Below are positions 53,172 through 62,833 of a stretch of DNA of 64,000 nucleotides, piece after piece. The DNA is taken from the NCBI RefSeq assembly GCF_900141835.1, contig NZ_FQZD01000013.1, positions 62,001-126,000 on the forward strand, in the 5' to 3' direction. Below the pieces are notes generated by a model. That model was not told where the DNA came from. It ran no database searches and saw nothing but the letters and a program-made list of their open reading frames with translations. The DNA is from Propionispora hippei DSM 15287. GTDB lineage: Bacteria > Bacillota > Negativicutes > Propionisporales > Propionisporaceae. The translations under genes were made by a program, and so were the position numbers. Numbering within the stretch: the first letter of the stretch is position 1; every line of letters begins with the position of its first letter.

Positions 53172-53335
53172 TCAGTTGTCCCTGCACGAATCTTTTTGTC
53201 CCACAAGTTGCCTTATGGTTTTGTAGATTACATAACGACCTGCAGTGGCCGAGAGGCATCCGCTGACAATATCGATAAACCTCTACCTCGTCTGCTTGCC
53301 TGATCATTTCCGCATCTTCGGCAAGCACCAGCGCT
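53172..53335 (-). ncRNA. glmS ribozyme (glucosamine-6-phosphate riboswitch)
   Basis: On the minus strand the cleavage site lies between A (53335) and GCGCTGG (from 53334). The conserved core GACGAGGT..GGTTTATCGA is followed by TCAGCGGATGCCTCTCGG (near 53292-53245) and the 3' AAAACCATAAGGCAACT part with the P3.1/P4 hairpins. These match the glmS ribozyme consensus of Bacillus. It sits about 45 nt upstream of glmS. Binding of glucosamine-6-phosphate should cleave the mRNA and lower GlmS. The 3' end of the RNA is approximate. Confidence 0.95.
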
Positions 53336-53390
53336 CTTGTTTAGTTTTAACCAAATGACTTTACACTATCCATATCTCACCTCCCCTTAT

Positions 53391-53438
53391 CAATGTATAT
53401 GCAAAGGAGCACCGCAGTGCTCCTTTGCATATACATTG
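53391..53438 (-). terminator. Strong terminator downstream of glmM
   Basis: A perfect 22-bp stem (53391-53412 with 53417-53438, inner GGAGCAC/GTGCTCC) has the loop CGCA. It separates glmM from the glmS leader, so glmS needs its own promoter in 53340-53395. Confidence 0.9.
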
Positions 53439-53490
53439 TAATATAATTTTCCTCGGCGGTCAACCAATACCCACCGACCATTCCGGGATA

Positions 53491-54831
53491 TCAGCCTTGT
53501 TCTTTCTTCACTACGTCGGCAATCTGTTTTACAATCCGTTCCAGCTCAGGCAAAGCCGGTCCTTCGGCCATAACCCGGATCAGAGGCTCCGTACCGGAGG
53601 GTCGAACCAAAATCCGTCCGTCTTCGCCCAGCTCCTGCTCACCGGCAGCAATGGCATCGGCGATTCTGGTGTTGTCCTGCCAGCCGTCCTTGGTGCCTAC
53701 CCGGATATTGACCAGCATCTGTGGGAACCGGGTCATCACCTTAGCCAGTTCAGACATCTTCTTGCCGCTTTCCGTCAGGGCACTGATCAGTTGCAGCGCC
53801 GTCAGCACACCGTCACCGGTGGTGCTGTGATCACCGAAAATAATGTGGCCCGACTGTTCGCCGCCTAATGCATAGCAATATTCGCGCATGGTTTCCAGCA
53901 CATAGCGGTCGCCCACCTGGGTGATCAGTACCTTGCCGCCTGCCTTTTTGATGGCCTGGTGCAGGCCGATGTTGCTCATGACTGTAGCCACCAGCGTATT
54001 GTCCTTCAGCTTGCCTTGTCTCATCAGCTTTAGTGCACAGATAACCATCATCTGGTCACCGTCCACCAGGGTACCGGTCTCATCCACAGCCAGACAGCGG
54101 TCGGCATCACCGTCATGGGCGATCCCCAGATCGGCCTGCTGCTCTCTGACTGCCTGCTGCAGTCCTTCCATATGAGTTGAACCGCAGTTGGCGTTAATAT
54201 TGGTTCCGTTCGGTTTATTGTGCAGCACAACAACCTGCGCTCCCAACCGTTTCAGAGCGACCGGCGCCACCTCATAGGCAGCTCCCTCAGCACAGTCAAG
54301 CACGATTTTCAGACCGTCAAAGCGGCAATCGACCGTACTTACCACATAATCAATATATTCTTTAATCAAGTCGTGATGGTGCAGGATAGTACCAATCGCC
54401 TCACCCGTCGGGCGCGGCATGGTATCGGCTTCGGCCAGCACCAGCTCTTCCAGCTTTTCCTCGACAGCATCAGGCAGTTTATAACCGGTGCCGGCAAAGA
54501 ACTTAATGCCGTTATCGGGATAGGGATTGTGTGAGGCAGAAATAACGACTCCCGCCTGACCGCCGTGTTTGCTGGTCAGATAGGCTACCGCCGGTGTCGG
54601 CACAACGCCCAGCAGTACCGCTTTGCCGCCGGCCGAACAAATTCCCGCTGCCAGGGCCGCTTCCAGCATCTGCCCGGAAATACGGGTATCCCGGCCGATA
54701 TAGAAAACAGGCGAACTATGTTCCTGCCCGAAAAGTGTCGTGGCCGCCCGCCCCAGTTTAAAGGCCAGCTCTGCCGTAAGCTGCGTATTGGCAACCCCGC
54801 GCACACCGTCTGTTCCAAAAAGTTTCCCCAT
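53491..54831 (-). CDS. glmM: Phosphoglucosamine mutase
   Basis: 446 residues. The catalytic phosphoserine is Ser100 in VVISASHNPYPDNGIKFF. The metal loop is DGDADRC, and the sugar loop GGEQSGH. The C-terminal RPSGTEPLIRVMAEG phosphate loop is complete. It converts glucosamine-6-phosphate to glucosamine-1-phosphate. It is the downstream partner of the cdaA-cdaR pair found in many Firmicutes, but here a FAD protein gene stands between cdaR and glmM (26 bp ahead of glmM). Confidence 0.97.
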   Translation of the reverse strand: MGKLFGTDGVRGVANTQLTAELAFKLGRAATTLFGQEHSSPVFYIGRDTRISGQMLEAALAAGICSAGGKAVLLGVVPTPAVAYLTSKHGGQAGVVISASHNPYPDNGIKFFAGTGYKLPDAVEEKLEELVLAEADTMPRPTGEAIGTILHHHDLIKEYIDYVVSTVDCRFDGLKIVLDCAEGAAYEVAPVALKRLGAQVVVLHNKPNGTNINANCGSTHMEGLQQAVREQQADLGIAHDGDADRCLAVDETGTLVDGDQMMVICALKLMRQGKLKDNTLVATVMSNIGLHQAIKKAGGKVLITQVGDRYVLETMREYCYALGGEQSGHIIFGDHSTTGDGVLTALQLISALTESGKKMSELAKVMTRFPQMLVNIRVGTKDGWQDNTRIADAIAAGEQELGEDGRILVRPSGTEPLIRVMAEGPALPELERIVKQIADVVKKEQG

Positions 54832-54857
54832 AAATGATGATTCTCCCTTCCTGCACT

Positions 54858-56453
54858 TTACCGTGATGTATATTTTCTGATGACCGCGGCTGCCGCATGC
54901 AGCCCGTCCAAAGCAGCGCTCATAATCCCGCCCGCATAGCCGGCACCTTCCCCAATAGGGTACAAACCGACCACACTGGCAGACAGATAATTTTCGTCCC
55001 GTTTCAGCCGCACCGGCGCCGACGTTCTGGTCTCCACGCCGGTCATAACCGCGCCGGGCTGAGCAAAGCCCCTGATCTTCCGGTCAAAATCCGGCAGAGC
55101 CTGAGCCAGCGTAGCGGTGACAAAATCGGGCAGGCATTTCCTAAGTTCCGCATCCCTGACCCCGGGCCGGTAGCTGGGTGCTGTCAGATAGGCCGCCGGC
55201 GCCATACCGGTCAGGAAATGTCCCACCGTTTGGACAGGAGCCTGATAATTAGCCCCGCCACACTGAAAAGCCAACTGCTCATAGTGGCGCTGAAAGGCAA
55301 TCCCACTCAATACTTCGCCGCCGCAATCCTCCGGATTGACATTGACCACCAGAGCACTGTTGGCAATCCCCGAAGCACGGCTGTAATGGCTCATGCCGTT
55401 AGTGACCACACCGCTCTCTTCTGAGGCGGCAGCCACCACCAACCCGCCGGGGCACATGCAAAACGAATAGGCTGTACGTCCTATGGCCTTGTGGTGATAC
55501 ACCAAGGCATAGTCGGCCGCCCCCAGGGCCGGATGCCCGGCCATAGGCCCATACTGGGCCTGATCGATCAGCGACTGGGGATGTTCAATACGCACGCCGA
55601 TAGCAAACGGTTTTGCCTCCATAGCCACGCCCTTGCCATACAGCATATGATACGTGTCGCGAGCACTGTGACCGATGCCAAACAACGCTACCGAACAGGG
55701 AATCAGGCGGGTTTCATTCACCACCAGCCCCTCCAGACAACCGTCTTTGATTACCAGGTCAGTGACACAGGCGCCAAACTCGACCTCGCCGCCCAGCGCG
55801 ATAATGCGTTGGCGGATACGCTTCACCATCTGCCGCAGCTTGTCTGTCCCGATATGGGGCTTATGAAGATAGCGAATCTCCGGGTCCGCTCCGGCTTCAA
55901 CAAAAATATCGAGTACTTCCCGCATATACGGGTCCTGTACCCGGGTCGTCAGTTTTCCGTCGGAAAATGTGCCGGCCCCGCCTTCGCCAAACTGTACATT
56001 AGATAGCCCGTTAAACTGGCCGGTTTGCCAGAAATGAGCCACATCGCGGGTACGGGTTTCCACATCCTGCCCCCGTTCCAGGACCAGCGGACGGTAACCG
56101 TATTCGGCTAAGGTCAGCGCCGCCAGCATACCGGCCGGTCCCAGTCCCACAACGACCGGACGGGCGGTCAGCACTTCCTGTCCCGGCACAAGCGGCGTTT
56201 TGGCCTCTTCCTGCAGCAGAGCAACGTCCTTGTCTCCCCGCAGGCGGGACAGAACCTGGCCTTCGGGCAAACGGGTTTTCACTTCCAGCGAATAGACAAA
56301 GGTAATATTGTTTTTTCTTCTGGCATCCAGCGCCCGGCGGCTAATGACCGTTTCGGTCACGGCCTCCACCGGGATTCGCAGCTTTTTCGCCGCCAGCTCG
56401 GCTAATGACCTGGTACTGTCAATGGACACCCTGAGATTGGTTATACGTAGCAA
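54858..56453 (-). CDS. FAD-dependent dehydrogenase of the COG2509 type
   Basis: 531 residues. A start domain (about 1-85, with IPVEAVTETVISRRALDARRK) resembles the swivelling domain of this uncharacterised family. FAD binding: VVGLGPAGMLAALTLAEYGYRPLVLERG (about 96-123) and the C-terminal GEGAGYAGGIMSAALDG. The product is often called an NAD(P)/FAD-dependent oxidoreductase, with no known substrate. TTG start at 56453 with AGGTGG 10 bp upstream. It sits 26 bp ahead of glmM, so the two are probably cotranscribed. Confidence 0.85.
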   Translation of the reverse strand: MLRITNLRVSIDSTRSLAELAAKKLRIPVEAVTETVISRRALDARRKNNITFVYSLEVKTRLPEGQVLSRLRGDKDVALLQEEAKTPLVPGQEVLTARPVVVGLGPAGMLAALTLAEYGYRPLVLERGQDVETRTRDVAHFWQTGQFNGLSNVQFGEGGAGTFSDGKLTTRVQDPYMREVLDIFVEAGADPEIRYLHKPHIGTDKLRQMVKRIRQRIIALGGEVEFGACVTDLVIKDGCLEGLVVNETRLIPCSVALFGIGHSARDTYHMLYGKGVAMEAKPFAIGVRIEHPQSLIDQAQYGPMAGHPALGAADYALVYHHKAIGRTAYSFCMCPGGLVVAAASEESGVVTNGMSHYSRASGIANSALVVNVNPEDCGGEVLSGIAFQRHYEQLAFQCGGANYQAPVQTVGHFLTGMAPAAYLTAPSYRPGVRDAELRKCLPDFVTATLAQALPDFDRKIRGFAQPGAVMTGVETRTSAPVRLKRDENYLSASVVGLYPIGEGAGYAGGIMSAALDGLHAAAAVIRKYTSR

Positions 56454-56470
56454 ATGGTTTCAACCACCTT

Positions 56471-56632
56471 ATACTATTATTCCATGAAAATCACGACCAT
56501 CTTTGCGGTCTTTTTTGCTCACCACTTCGTTGTCGTCAACCGGTGGAGGAACCACTACACCTCATTCCTCCGCCTTGTAGCGAACAAAAAATCCTCGCAA
56601 ATCTCATCACGTTTTTCAGGGGATAATAGTAT
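56471..56632. mobile_element. Short inverted-repeat element, copy C (MITE-like)
   Basis: 162 bp bounded by ATACTATTATTCCATGAAAA (left, 56471) and its imperfect inverted copy ATACTATTATCCCCTGAAAA read from 56632. The interior GCGGTCTTTT..TCCGCCTTG..AAAAAATCCTCGCAAA follows the same order as copies A and B. No gene inside. It lies between cdaR and the FAD gene. It is the most divergent of the full copies. Confidence 0.6.
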
Positions 56633-56689
56633 TGTATTACTGTTGTGCCGGCCCCGTGAACCGGGTACCGAAGATTTGCCAAAACACAT

Positions 56690-56753
56690 AAAAAACCGGC
56701 TGTATAGCATGTATAGCATGACTGCACCTCATCTATTATATACTATCGCCGGT
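56690..56753 (-). terminator. Probable terminator of cdaA-cdaR
   Basis: ACCGGC (56695-56700) pairs with GCCGGT (56748-56753). The minus strand then reads TTTTTTATG. The loop is long and contains the doubled GTATAGCAT. Confidence 0.55.
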
Positions 56754-56877
56754 TATAGGAAAAGTATGTTATTCAGTTACGGTCAATCCGCATTCAGGGA
56801 ACCGCTGAATTAATTAACCTGTCAATCGAGCGACAAGTCTTCCTCAGAGCGGGCACTACAAATCAATCAGTGATTTC

Positions 56878-57822
56878 TTAAGGAAGTTTCGGCTTAACCG
56901 GCTCACTGTTGCGGGTTATCTCGATATGCAGGATAATGCTGCTACGAGCGGCAGTGATATTTTCACCCAGTTGCAGTTTGACTTCACGGTTGACATTTTT
57001 ATCAATGCCGGACAGATTGACCGGTTCGGTATAGACCGCGTCAATTTTACCGATTTCTTTCGGATCACCGGAAATTTCCACTTTGTCCGGTTCGGTCGTA
57101 ATGCTCTTCAACACAATGCCTGGCCCCAGTTCTCCCGACAGAATGGGTTTTATATCCACCGTCTTTTTCGTCATATTTTGGACCAGATTCATGTTGACCG
57201 TCACATTGGAAGGGCTTAACAGCACCCCTTCCTGCTTTTTGCTTTCCTTATTAAGCGGCGTTACCGGCACGCTGGCAGTAAAGTCAGTCGTTTGCCCCTC
57301 CACATCTACCGTAGCGACCAGCCGGTCCACCGCGTTAATCAGGCTGCGCGGCCCCTGGATGGTGATCAGATCGGTGTCGGCTGTCACCTTCCCAACAACC
57401 ATACCGGGCGGCAACGAGCCGGTAAAGCGGATTTCCACAGGCATCCTTTTGCTGGAAATCGGGTCCAGCGTAATAGTCACCGTATCCGGTGTAATCTCCA
57501 GAAGCTCCAGCCCGTTAGGCAGCGTAGCGCTGACCTGGGCGGTATATTTGCCTTCGGTGGCGTTTTTCAAATCCAGATAGGCCTTCACATCCTGGGGCCG
57601 CAAACCGTAAATCAGGCTCCGTGAACCCCGGACCTTGACCTTGACCTCATCGGGAACATCCATTGCCGCCAGCGTGGTACTCAGACTGTGAATTTCCAAC
57701 GGCACCTGCAAACTGGTTTCAATCGGGGGGTTTTGCTCGTTCATTACATAAATCCAAAGAACAGCGGCCATAATCAGGGCCAGTATTTTAGGAATAATAT
57801 GCTTCCCTGGCATTCTATCCAT
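56878..57822 (-). CDS. cdaR: CdaR/YbbR-domain regulator of diadenylate cyclase
   Basis: 314 residues. One membrane helix near the N-terminus (about 10-26, ILALIMAAVLWIYVMNEQNP) is followed by three to four extracytoplasmic YbbR repeats, each with a (V/P)xxVxVRGSRSLI-type strand pattern. It modulates CdaA on the outer face of the membrane. Its start overlaps cdaA by one base (TAATG). The cluster cdaA-cdaR-glmM links c-di-AMP to wall precursor supply. Confidence 0.92.
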   Translation of the reverse strand: MDRMPGKHIIPKILALIMAAVLWIYVMNEQNPPIETSLQVPLEIHSLSTTLAAMDVPDEVKVKVRGSRSLIYGLRPQDVKAYLDLKNATEGKYTAQVSATLPNGLELLEITPDTVTITLDPISSKRMPVEIRFTGSLPPGMVVGKVTADTDLITIQGPRSLINAVDRLVATVDVEGQTTDFTASVPVTPLNKESKKQEGVLLSPSNVTVNMNLVQNMTKKTVDIKPILSGELGPGIVLKSITTEPDKVEISGDPKEIGKIDAVYTEPVNLSGIDKNVNREVKLQLGENITAARSSIILHIEITRNSEPVKPKLP

Positions 57823-58643
57823 TATGACGACTGCCTCCAGTTTAAATAATCGGTGATCTTAACATGTTTTTTGATGGTAAACAGCGGGCGCAAATGCTCC
57901 CGCAGACTCTCCATGTCCAGATGGCGCAGCAGCCGGCCGCCTCTGGCCAGTGAAATAATGCCCGTTTCCTCGCTGACCACGATAACTACCGCGTCGGTTT
58001 GCTCCGATATGCCGATAGCCGCCCGGTGCCGTGTTCCCAGCTCCTTGTTGAGGCTGCGGTCTTCCGTAAGCGGCAAAAGACAGCCGACGGCAATGATGCG
58101 GTCGCCGCGCAGGATTGCGGCTCCATCATGCATCGGTGTATTGGGAATAAAAATATTGATCAGAAATTCATTGGATACCAGGCCATCCACCTTAATCCCT
58201 GATTCGATGTAATCGCTTAAGCCGGTTTCCTGCTCCAGCACCAATAGCGCACCGATTTTATTTTTTGACAGTACAGCAATACCCTTGGCCATTTCGTCGA
58301 CCAACAGTTCCGCTTCCTCTTCATTTAAAAAGACCCGCTTGCGAAACACATTGCCCCGCCCCAATTGCTCCAGCGCCCGCCTAAGCTCAGGCTGAAACAC
58401 CACCGGCAAGGCTACCAGAAAAGCCGTCATCGTCTTTTGCATCAGCCAGTTGATAACATTGAGATCAAGCCATTTACTGACCAATGTAGCCATTAATAAC
58501 ACCATAAGTCCTTTAACCAGTGCCAGTGCCCGTGTGTCCTTAATCATCACGTACAGCTTATAGAGCACAACGGCTACCAGCACTATATCAACAATGTCCA
58601 GCAGACCGATTGTCGATAATATCCCCCGAATTTGCAGCAGCAT
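57822..58643 (-). CDS. cdaA: Diadenylate cyclase CdaA
   Basis: 273 residues. Three N-terminal membrane helices (about 12-75) precede the DAC domain, with the DGA motif (NTPMHDGAAILRG, about 168-180) and the RHRAA motif (GTRHRAAIGISE). Both catalytic motifs are intact. It makes c-di-AMP from two ATP at the membrane. It is cotranscribed with cdaR. Copy A of the repeat element lies between it and ilvE upstream, with no shared promoter visible. Confidence 0.95.
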   Translation of the reverse strand: MLLQIRGILSTIGLLDIVDIVLVAVVLYKLYVMIKDTRALALVKGLMVLLMATLVSKWLDLNVINWLMQKTMTAFLVALPVVFQPELRRALEQLGRGNVFRKRVFLNEEEAELLVDEMAKGIAVLSKNKIGALLVLEQETGLSDYIESGIKVDGLVSNEFLINIFIPNTPMHDGAAILRGDRIIAVGCLLPLTEDRSLNKELGTRHRAAIGISEQTDAVVIVVSEETGIISLARGGRLLRHLDMESLREHLRPLFTIKKHVKITDYLNWRQSS

Positions 58644-58745
58644 ACCATAAACCCCTTATTAATTATATATAAAATAAATAGTTCACTACATTATTCTACC
58701 CAGTATCAGGAAAAACCTTTAGCCAATTTTGCGAGTTTATAAAAA

Positions 58746-58936
58746 AATATCTCCGGCCCAGTGGTTTGCCCACTCTGAAAGCATAATTGCTTCACAGTTT
58801 TTTTTCCGCAATGCTTTGTTGTCGCCGGTTTACATATATATGATATGCGCACCTTCTCCGCCAAAACCTTGCAAAAAATTCCCGCGAATTATTTTACGCT
58901 TTCAGAACGGACAGACCACTAGCACCGGAGATATTG
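58746..58936. mobile_element. Short inverted-repeat element, copy A (MITE-like)
   Basis: 191 bp with about 40-bp terminal inverted repeats: AATATCTCCGG..AGTGGTTTGCCCACTCTGAAAGC at the left and AATATCTCCGG..AGTGGTCTGTCCGTTCTGAAAGC read in from the right. The interior has TTTTCCGCAATGC.TTGTTGTCG, a central TACATATATATGATATG, and CCTTGC..TTCCCGCGAATT. It contains no gene. It fills the gap between ilvE and cdaA, ending 16 bp from the ilvE stop. Confidence 0.75.
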
Positions 58937-58951
58937 CTGCTAAAGAGCAAC

Positions 58952-60022
58952 TTATCCTTTTGCTACCGTTTCGACCCAGCCAAATTTGTCCGACTCCCCA
59001 CCTTGCTGCAGCCCTGTGATATAGTCAAATAACCGCTGCGCCAATTTTCCTGTCTGGTTATTATTTATCGTTATCTTATGTCCCTTCCAGGAAAGCTCGC
59101 CAACCGGCGAAATGACGGCTGCCGTACCGGAGCCGAAGACTTCCTCCAGCGTCCCCTTGGCGTGGGCTTCGTACACTTCCTCAATGGAAATCTGGCGTTC
59201 CACCGCGTTGATGCCCCAGTCCCTGAGCACCTCCAGCACCGTCCGGCGAGTAATGCCGCTTAGGATGCTGCCGTTTAAAGCCGGCGTAATCACTTCGCCG
59301 TTGATTTTGAACAGAATGTTCATGGTGCCCACTTCTTCTATATATTTACGGTGAATGGCATCCAGCCACAGCACCTGGGTAAAGCCTTCTTTCTTGGCTT
59401 CCACCTGGGCTCTCAGGCTCATGGCATAATTGGCCGGCGTTTTGGCTTCGCCCAGGCCGCCCGGCGTAGCCCGTACATATTTATCCTCCACCTTGATGCT
59501 GACCGGATTAAAGCCCGCCGCGTAGTAGGCGCCGACCGGCGACAAAATGATAAACAAACGGTAGGTATCGGATACCTTAACACCTACATACGGATCGGTG
59601 GCAATAATGAACGGCCGGATATAGAGCGAGGTGCCGCGCTTATGGGGAACCCAGTCCTTCTCGGTTTCCAGCAACTGAAACAGTCCGGCTTTCACTTCTT
59701 CCACATTAATCCGCGGAATACACAGATGATCGGCGGAACGGTTGAAGCGGTTCAGATAGTCATTCACCCGGAAGACAACAATCCGGTTATCCTCGGTCCG
59801 GAAGGCCTTGATCCCTTCAAAAATAGCCTGCCCGTAGTGCAAGGTCATGTTGGAGGGAGAAGCCTCAAACTCCTCATACGGCACAATTCTGGCCGAATGC
59901 CAGCCCTTTCCCGTCTCATAATCCATAACAAACATGTGATTGGTAAAAATCGTGCCAAACCCCAGCTGTTCTTCCGACGGTATGGTGCGCAAAATCTCTG
60001 TCATGGTTACTGGAACTGCCAT
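58952..60022 (-). CDS. ilvE: Branched-chain amino acid aminotransferase
   Basis: 356 residues, the longer fold-IV type. The PLP lysine is in GGLGEAKTPANYAMSL, and the sugar-phosphate-like loop GSILSGITRRTVLEVL binds the PLP phosphate. The end FGSGTAAVISPVGEL is typical. It transfers amino groups between glutamate and branched-chain keto acids in the cytosol. A long hairpin at 60058-60111 separates it from argH. The C-terminus lies beside repeat copy A. Confidence 0.94.
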   Translation of the reverse strand: MAVPVTMTEILRTIPSEEQLGFGTIFTNHMFVMDYETGKGWHSARIVPYEEFEASPSNMTLHYGQAIFEGIKAFRTEDNRIVVFRVNDYLNRFNRSADHLCIPRINVEEVKAGLFQLLETEKDWVPHKRGTSLYIRPFIIATDPYVGVKVSDTYRLFIILSPVGAYYAAGFNPVSIKVEDKYVRATPGGLGEAKTPANYAMSLRAQVEAKKEGFTQVLWLDAIHRKYIEEVGTMNILFKINGEVITPALNGSILSGITRRTVLEVLRDWGINAVERQISIEEVYEAHAKGTLEEVFGSGTAAVISPVGELSWKGHKITINNNQTGKLAQRLFDYITGLQQGGESDKFGWVETVAKG

Positions 60023-60057
60023 TATTAAAGCCCCCTACTTATTTTTAGTTTGAGCCA

Positions 60058-60111
60058 GAGGCTGGTTAAAGATCCGGGGCGTACCGCCCGCTTTGGTCTT
60101 TAACCAGCCTC
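60058..60111. repeat. Long hairpin between argH and ilvE
   Basis: GAGGCTGGTTAAAGA (60058-60072) is the exact inverse of TCTTTAACCAGCCTC (60097-60111), with an inner GGGCG/CGCCC stem. There is no T-run on either side, so it is not a plain terminator. It may process or stabilise mRNA between the arg genes and ilvE. Confidence 0.6.
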
Positions 60112-60160
60112 AATATCTTTCAGAATATGAAATTACCGCGAAGCTACTCGTTTTTATTCA

Positions 60161-61576
60161 TTATATGTTGCCTTTTGTATACATGTCAAGTGTTGTTCGT
60201 TCTTTATTCATCATATTTTGGGCAACTGTAAGCTCTTGTCTCACTTGCGCGGACGATGTACCGCCATAGGAGTTACGGGCATCAACACAGGTTTCAATCT
60301 TGATGGCTTCCAGAATATCCGCCTCAAACAGCTCGGAAAAGGCTTTGAATTCGTCTAACGTCACATCCATCAGCCATTTGTTATGCTCAATACAATAGGC
60401 AACAGCCTTGCCAACCACTTCATGGGCCTGGCGGAAGGGAAGCCCCTTTTTCACCAGATAATCGGCCATATCGGTGGCATTGGAGAAATCGTTGCGCAGC
60501 ACCTGGCGCATCCGGTTCTCATTGACCCTCATGTCGCGCAGCATGGAAGCATAGGTGGTCAGACTGAATTTCAGCGTGTCAATGGCGTCAAACAGTCCTT
60601 CCTTATCCTCCTGCAGGTCCTTATTGTAGGCCAGCGGCAGTCCCTTGGACACCGTCAGAATTCCCATCAGGTGACCAAATACCCGGCCGGTCTTGCCGCG
60701 CACCAATTCCGCCACATCGGGATTCTTCTTCTGCGGCATAATGCTCGAGCCGGTGCAATGGGCGTCGTCCAGTTCAATGAATGAAAACTCACTGGAAGAC
60801 CAGAGAATGATTTCTTCGCTGATCCGGCTCAAATGCATCATCAAAATGGAAGCGAAAGAAAGAAACTCCATAATGTAATCCCGGTCGCTTACCGCGTCCA
60901 TGCTGTTTTCGTACACCTGGCTGAATTTGAGCTGCTCGGCCACATAGTGCCGGTCGATCGGGAAGGTAGTCCCGGCCAGGGCGCCGGCCCCCAGCGGCAT
61001 GATATCGGTGTGTTCCCACACGCCGTGCAGGCGGTTAAAGTCCCGGCTCAGCATAAAAAAGTAGGCCAGCATATGATGGGAGAACAAAATGGGCTGAGCC
61101 CGCTGCAAATGAGTATAGCCGGGCATAACCGTATGAGGATACTTGGCAGCCACGTCCAGGATAGCCTGCTGCATATCCATGATCAGTCCGGCAATATACC
61201 GGATTTCCTTTTTCAGATACATATGGGTATCCAGCGCCACCTGATCGTTACGGCTGCGGGCAGTATGCAGCTTGCCGCCTACCGCACCGATCCGTTCGGT
61301 CAGCCGTTTTTCAATATTCATATGGATATCTTCCAGGGAGATTTCAAAGGAAAAATGTCCGGCCTCAATGTCCGCAAGAATCGAGGTAAGCCCTTCAATA
61401 ATCGTGTCCGCCTCTCCGGTGCTGATAATGCCGCACTTAGCCAGCATACGGGCATGGGCGATGCTGCCGGCAATATCCTCCCGGTACATCCGTTGATCAA
61501 AAGAAATGGAGGAGGTAAACTCCTCCACCATAACGTCGGTACTTTTGGCAAAACGTCCGCCCCAAAGCTTTGACAT
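60161..61576 (-). CDS. argH: Argininosuccinate lyase
   Basis: 471 residues from [12 protein letters not shown]. The ATG at 61576 lies 1 bp after the argG stop and has AAGGAG at a workable distance; the in-frame ATG at 61585 overlaps argG and lies too close to that site. The fumarase/aspartase signature [11 protein letters not shown] is intact, and [10 protein letters not shown] binds substrate. It splits argininosuccinate to arginine and fumarate, the last step of arginine synthesis. Cotranscribed with argG and argF. Confidence 0.95.
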   Translation of the reverse strand: MSKLWGGRFAKSTDVMVEEFTSSISFDQRMYREDIAGSIAHARMLAKCGIISTGEADTIIEGLTSILADIEAGHFSFEISLEDIHMNIEKRLTERIGAVGGKLHTARSRNDQVALDTHMYLKKEIRYIAGLIMDMQQAILDVAAKYPHTVMPGYTHLQRAQPILFSHHMLAYFFMLSRDFNRLHGVWEHTDIMPLGAGALAGTTFPIDRHYVAEQLKFSQVYENSMDAVSDRDYIMEFLSFASILMMHLSRISEEIILWSSSEFSFIELDDAHCTGSSIMPQKKNPDVAELVRGKTGRVFGHLMGILTVSKGLPLAYNKDLQEDKEGLFDAIDTLKFSLTTYASMLRDMRVNENRMRQVLRNDFSNATDMADYLVKKGLPFRQAHEVVGKAVAYCIEHNKWLMDVTLDEFKAFSELFEADILEAIKIETCVDARNSYGGTSSAQVRQELTVAQNMMNKERTTLDMYTKGNI

Positions 61577-61577
61577 A

Positions 61578-62786
61578 CTATCCATTCTCCTTCTGCATCA
61601 GCGCCCGGACTTTTAACGGCAGACCGAAGAGGTTGATGAAGCCTTCTGCGTCTTTCTGGTTGTATACTTCGTCGCGGCCGAAAGTGACAAAGCCTTCATG
61701 GTATAAGGAGTACGGCGATTTGGCACCGGCACTGATGATATTGCCTTTATACAGTTTCAGCCGGACCACACCGCTGACCGTCTGCTGGGTGGTATTGACA
61801 AACGCGTCCAGCGCTTCCCGGAGCGGTGAGAACCACATGCCGTCATAAACCAGCTCGGCGTAGCGGACAGCCACCTGTTCCTTGTAATGCAGCGTAGCGC
61901 GATCCAGGGTTAAGTATTCCAATTCTCGGTGGGCATAGTACAAAATCGAGCCGCCCGGATTTTCGTATACACCGCGGGATTTCATGCCTACCAAACGGTT
62001 CTCCACTATATCGGTGATGCCGATGCCGTTGGCGGCGCCCAGGGCGTTGAGTTTTTCCAATAAAGCCACGGCATCCATTTTTTCACCGTTAACCGCTACC
62101 GGAATACCTTTTTCAAAAGTAACTTCCACATAGGTCGGTTTATCCGGCGCTTTTTCCGGCGTAGTGGTAACCATGTAGACATCGTCCTGCGGTTCGTTCC
62201 AGGGATCTTCCAGGTCGGCGCCTTCATGGCTTAAGTGCCAGATATTGCGGTCCATGCTGTAGGGTCTTTTCTTTGTGACAGGCACCGGAATGCCATGTTT
62301 TTCAGCATAATCAATAGCGTCTTCCCGGGAACGGATGTCCCAGAGCCGCCAGGGAGCGATAATCTGCAAATGCGGGGCCAGTGCTTTTACGGTCAATTCA
62401 AAGCGTACCTGGTCATTGCCTTTACCGGTAGCACCGTGACAGATGGCGTCGGCGCCTTCCTTCTCGGCAATTTCCACCATCGCCTTGGCAATGATCGGCC
62501 GGGCAAAAGAAGTGCCCAGCAGGTATTTGCCTTCGTAGATGGCGCCTGCCTTCAGTGTCTGCCATACGTATTTTTCCACAAAGGGTTTGGTCAAATCTTC
62601 AATATATACCTTGCTGGCGCCCGATTTAATCGCTTTTTCCCGGACCGGTGCCAGTTCGTCACCTTGTCCGACATCGGCGCACATAGCAATGACTTCACAC
62701 TGATAGTTTTCTTTCAGCCACGGAATAATAACCGACGTATCCAGGCCACCTGAATAGGCCAAAACCACTTTTTTAATACTGCTCAT
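61578..62786 (-). CDS. argG: Argininosuccinate synthase
   Basis: 402 residues. The ATP loop [11 protein letters not shown] lies near 10-20, the second conserved segment [13 protein letters not shown] near 119-131, and [13 protein letters not shown] follows. It joins citrulline and aspartate with ATP. It is 48 bp downstream of argF and 1 bp ahead of argH. Together argF-argG-argH cover the last three steps from ornithine to arginine; the earlier arg genes are not in the window. Confidence 0.96.
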   Translation of the reverse strand: MSSIKKVVLAYSGGLDTSVIIPWLKENYQCEVIAMCADVGQGDELAPVREKAIKSGASKVYIEDLTKPFVEKYVWQTLKAGAIYEGKYLLGTSFARPIIAKAMVEIAEKEGADAICHGATGKGNDQVRFELTVKALAPHLQIIAPWRLWDIRSREDAIDYAEKHGIPVPVTKKRPYSMDRNIWHLSHEGADLEDPWNEPQDDVYMVTTTPEKAPDKPTYVEVTFEKGIPVAVNGEKMDAVALLEKLNALGAANGIGITDIVENRLVGMKSRGVYENPGGSILYYAHRELEYLTLDRATLHYKEQVAVRYAELVYDGMWFSPLREALDAFVNTTQQTVSGVVRLKLYKGNIISAGAKSPYSLYHEGFVTFGRDEVYNQKDAEGFINLFGLPLKVRALMQKENG

Positions 62787-62833
62787 TTTTCAAAATCCCC
62801 CTATTTACTTATGTATCCACTATGGATTTTTCT

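Noticed and set aside
60058-60111. Possible T-box (GGGCGGTACGCC resembles the T-box sequence) before ilvE
   Set aside because: The match is poor, and there is no room for the specifier stem because argH ends only 50 bp upstream. Treated as a simple hairpin.
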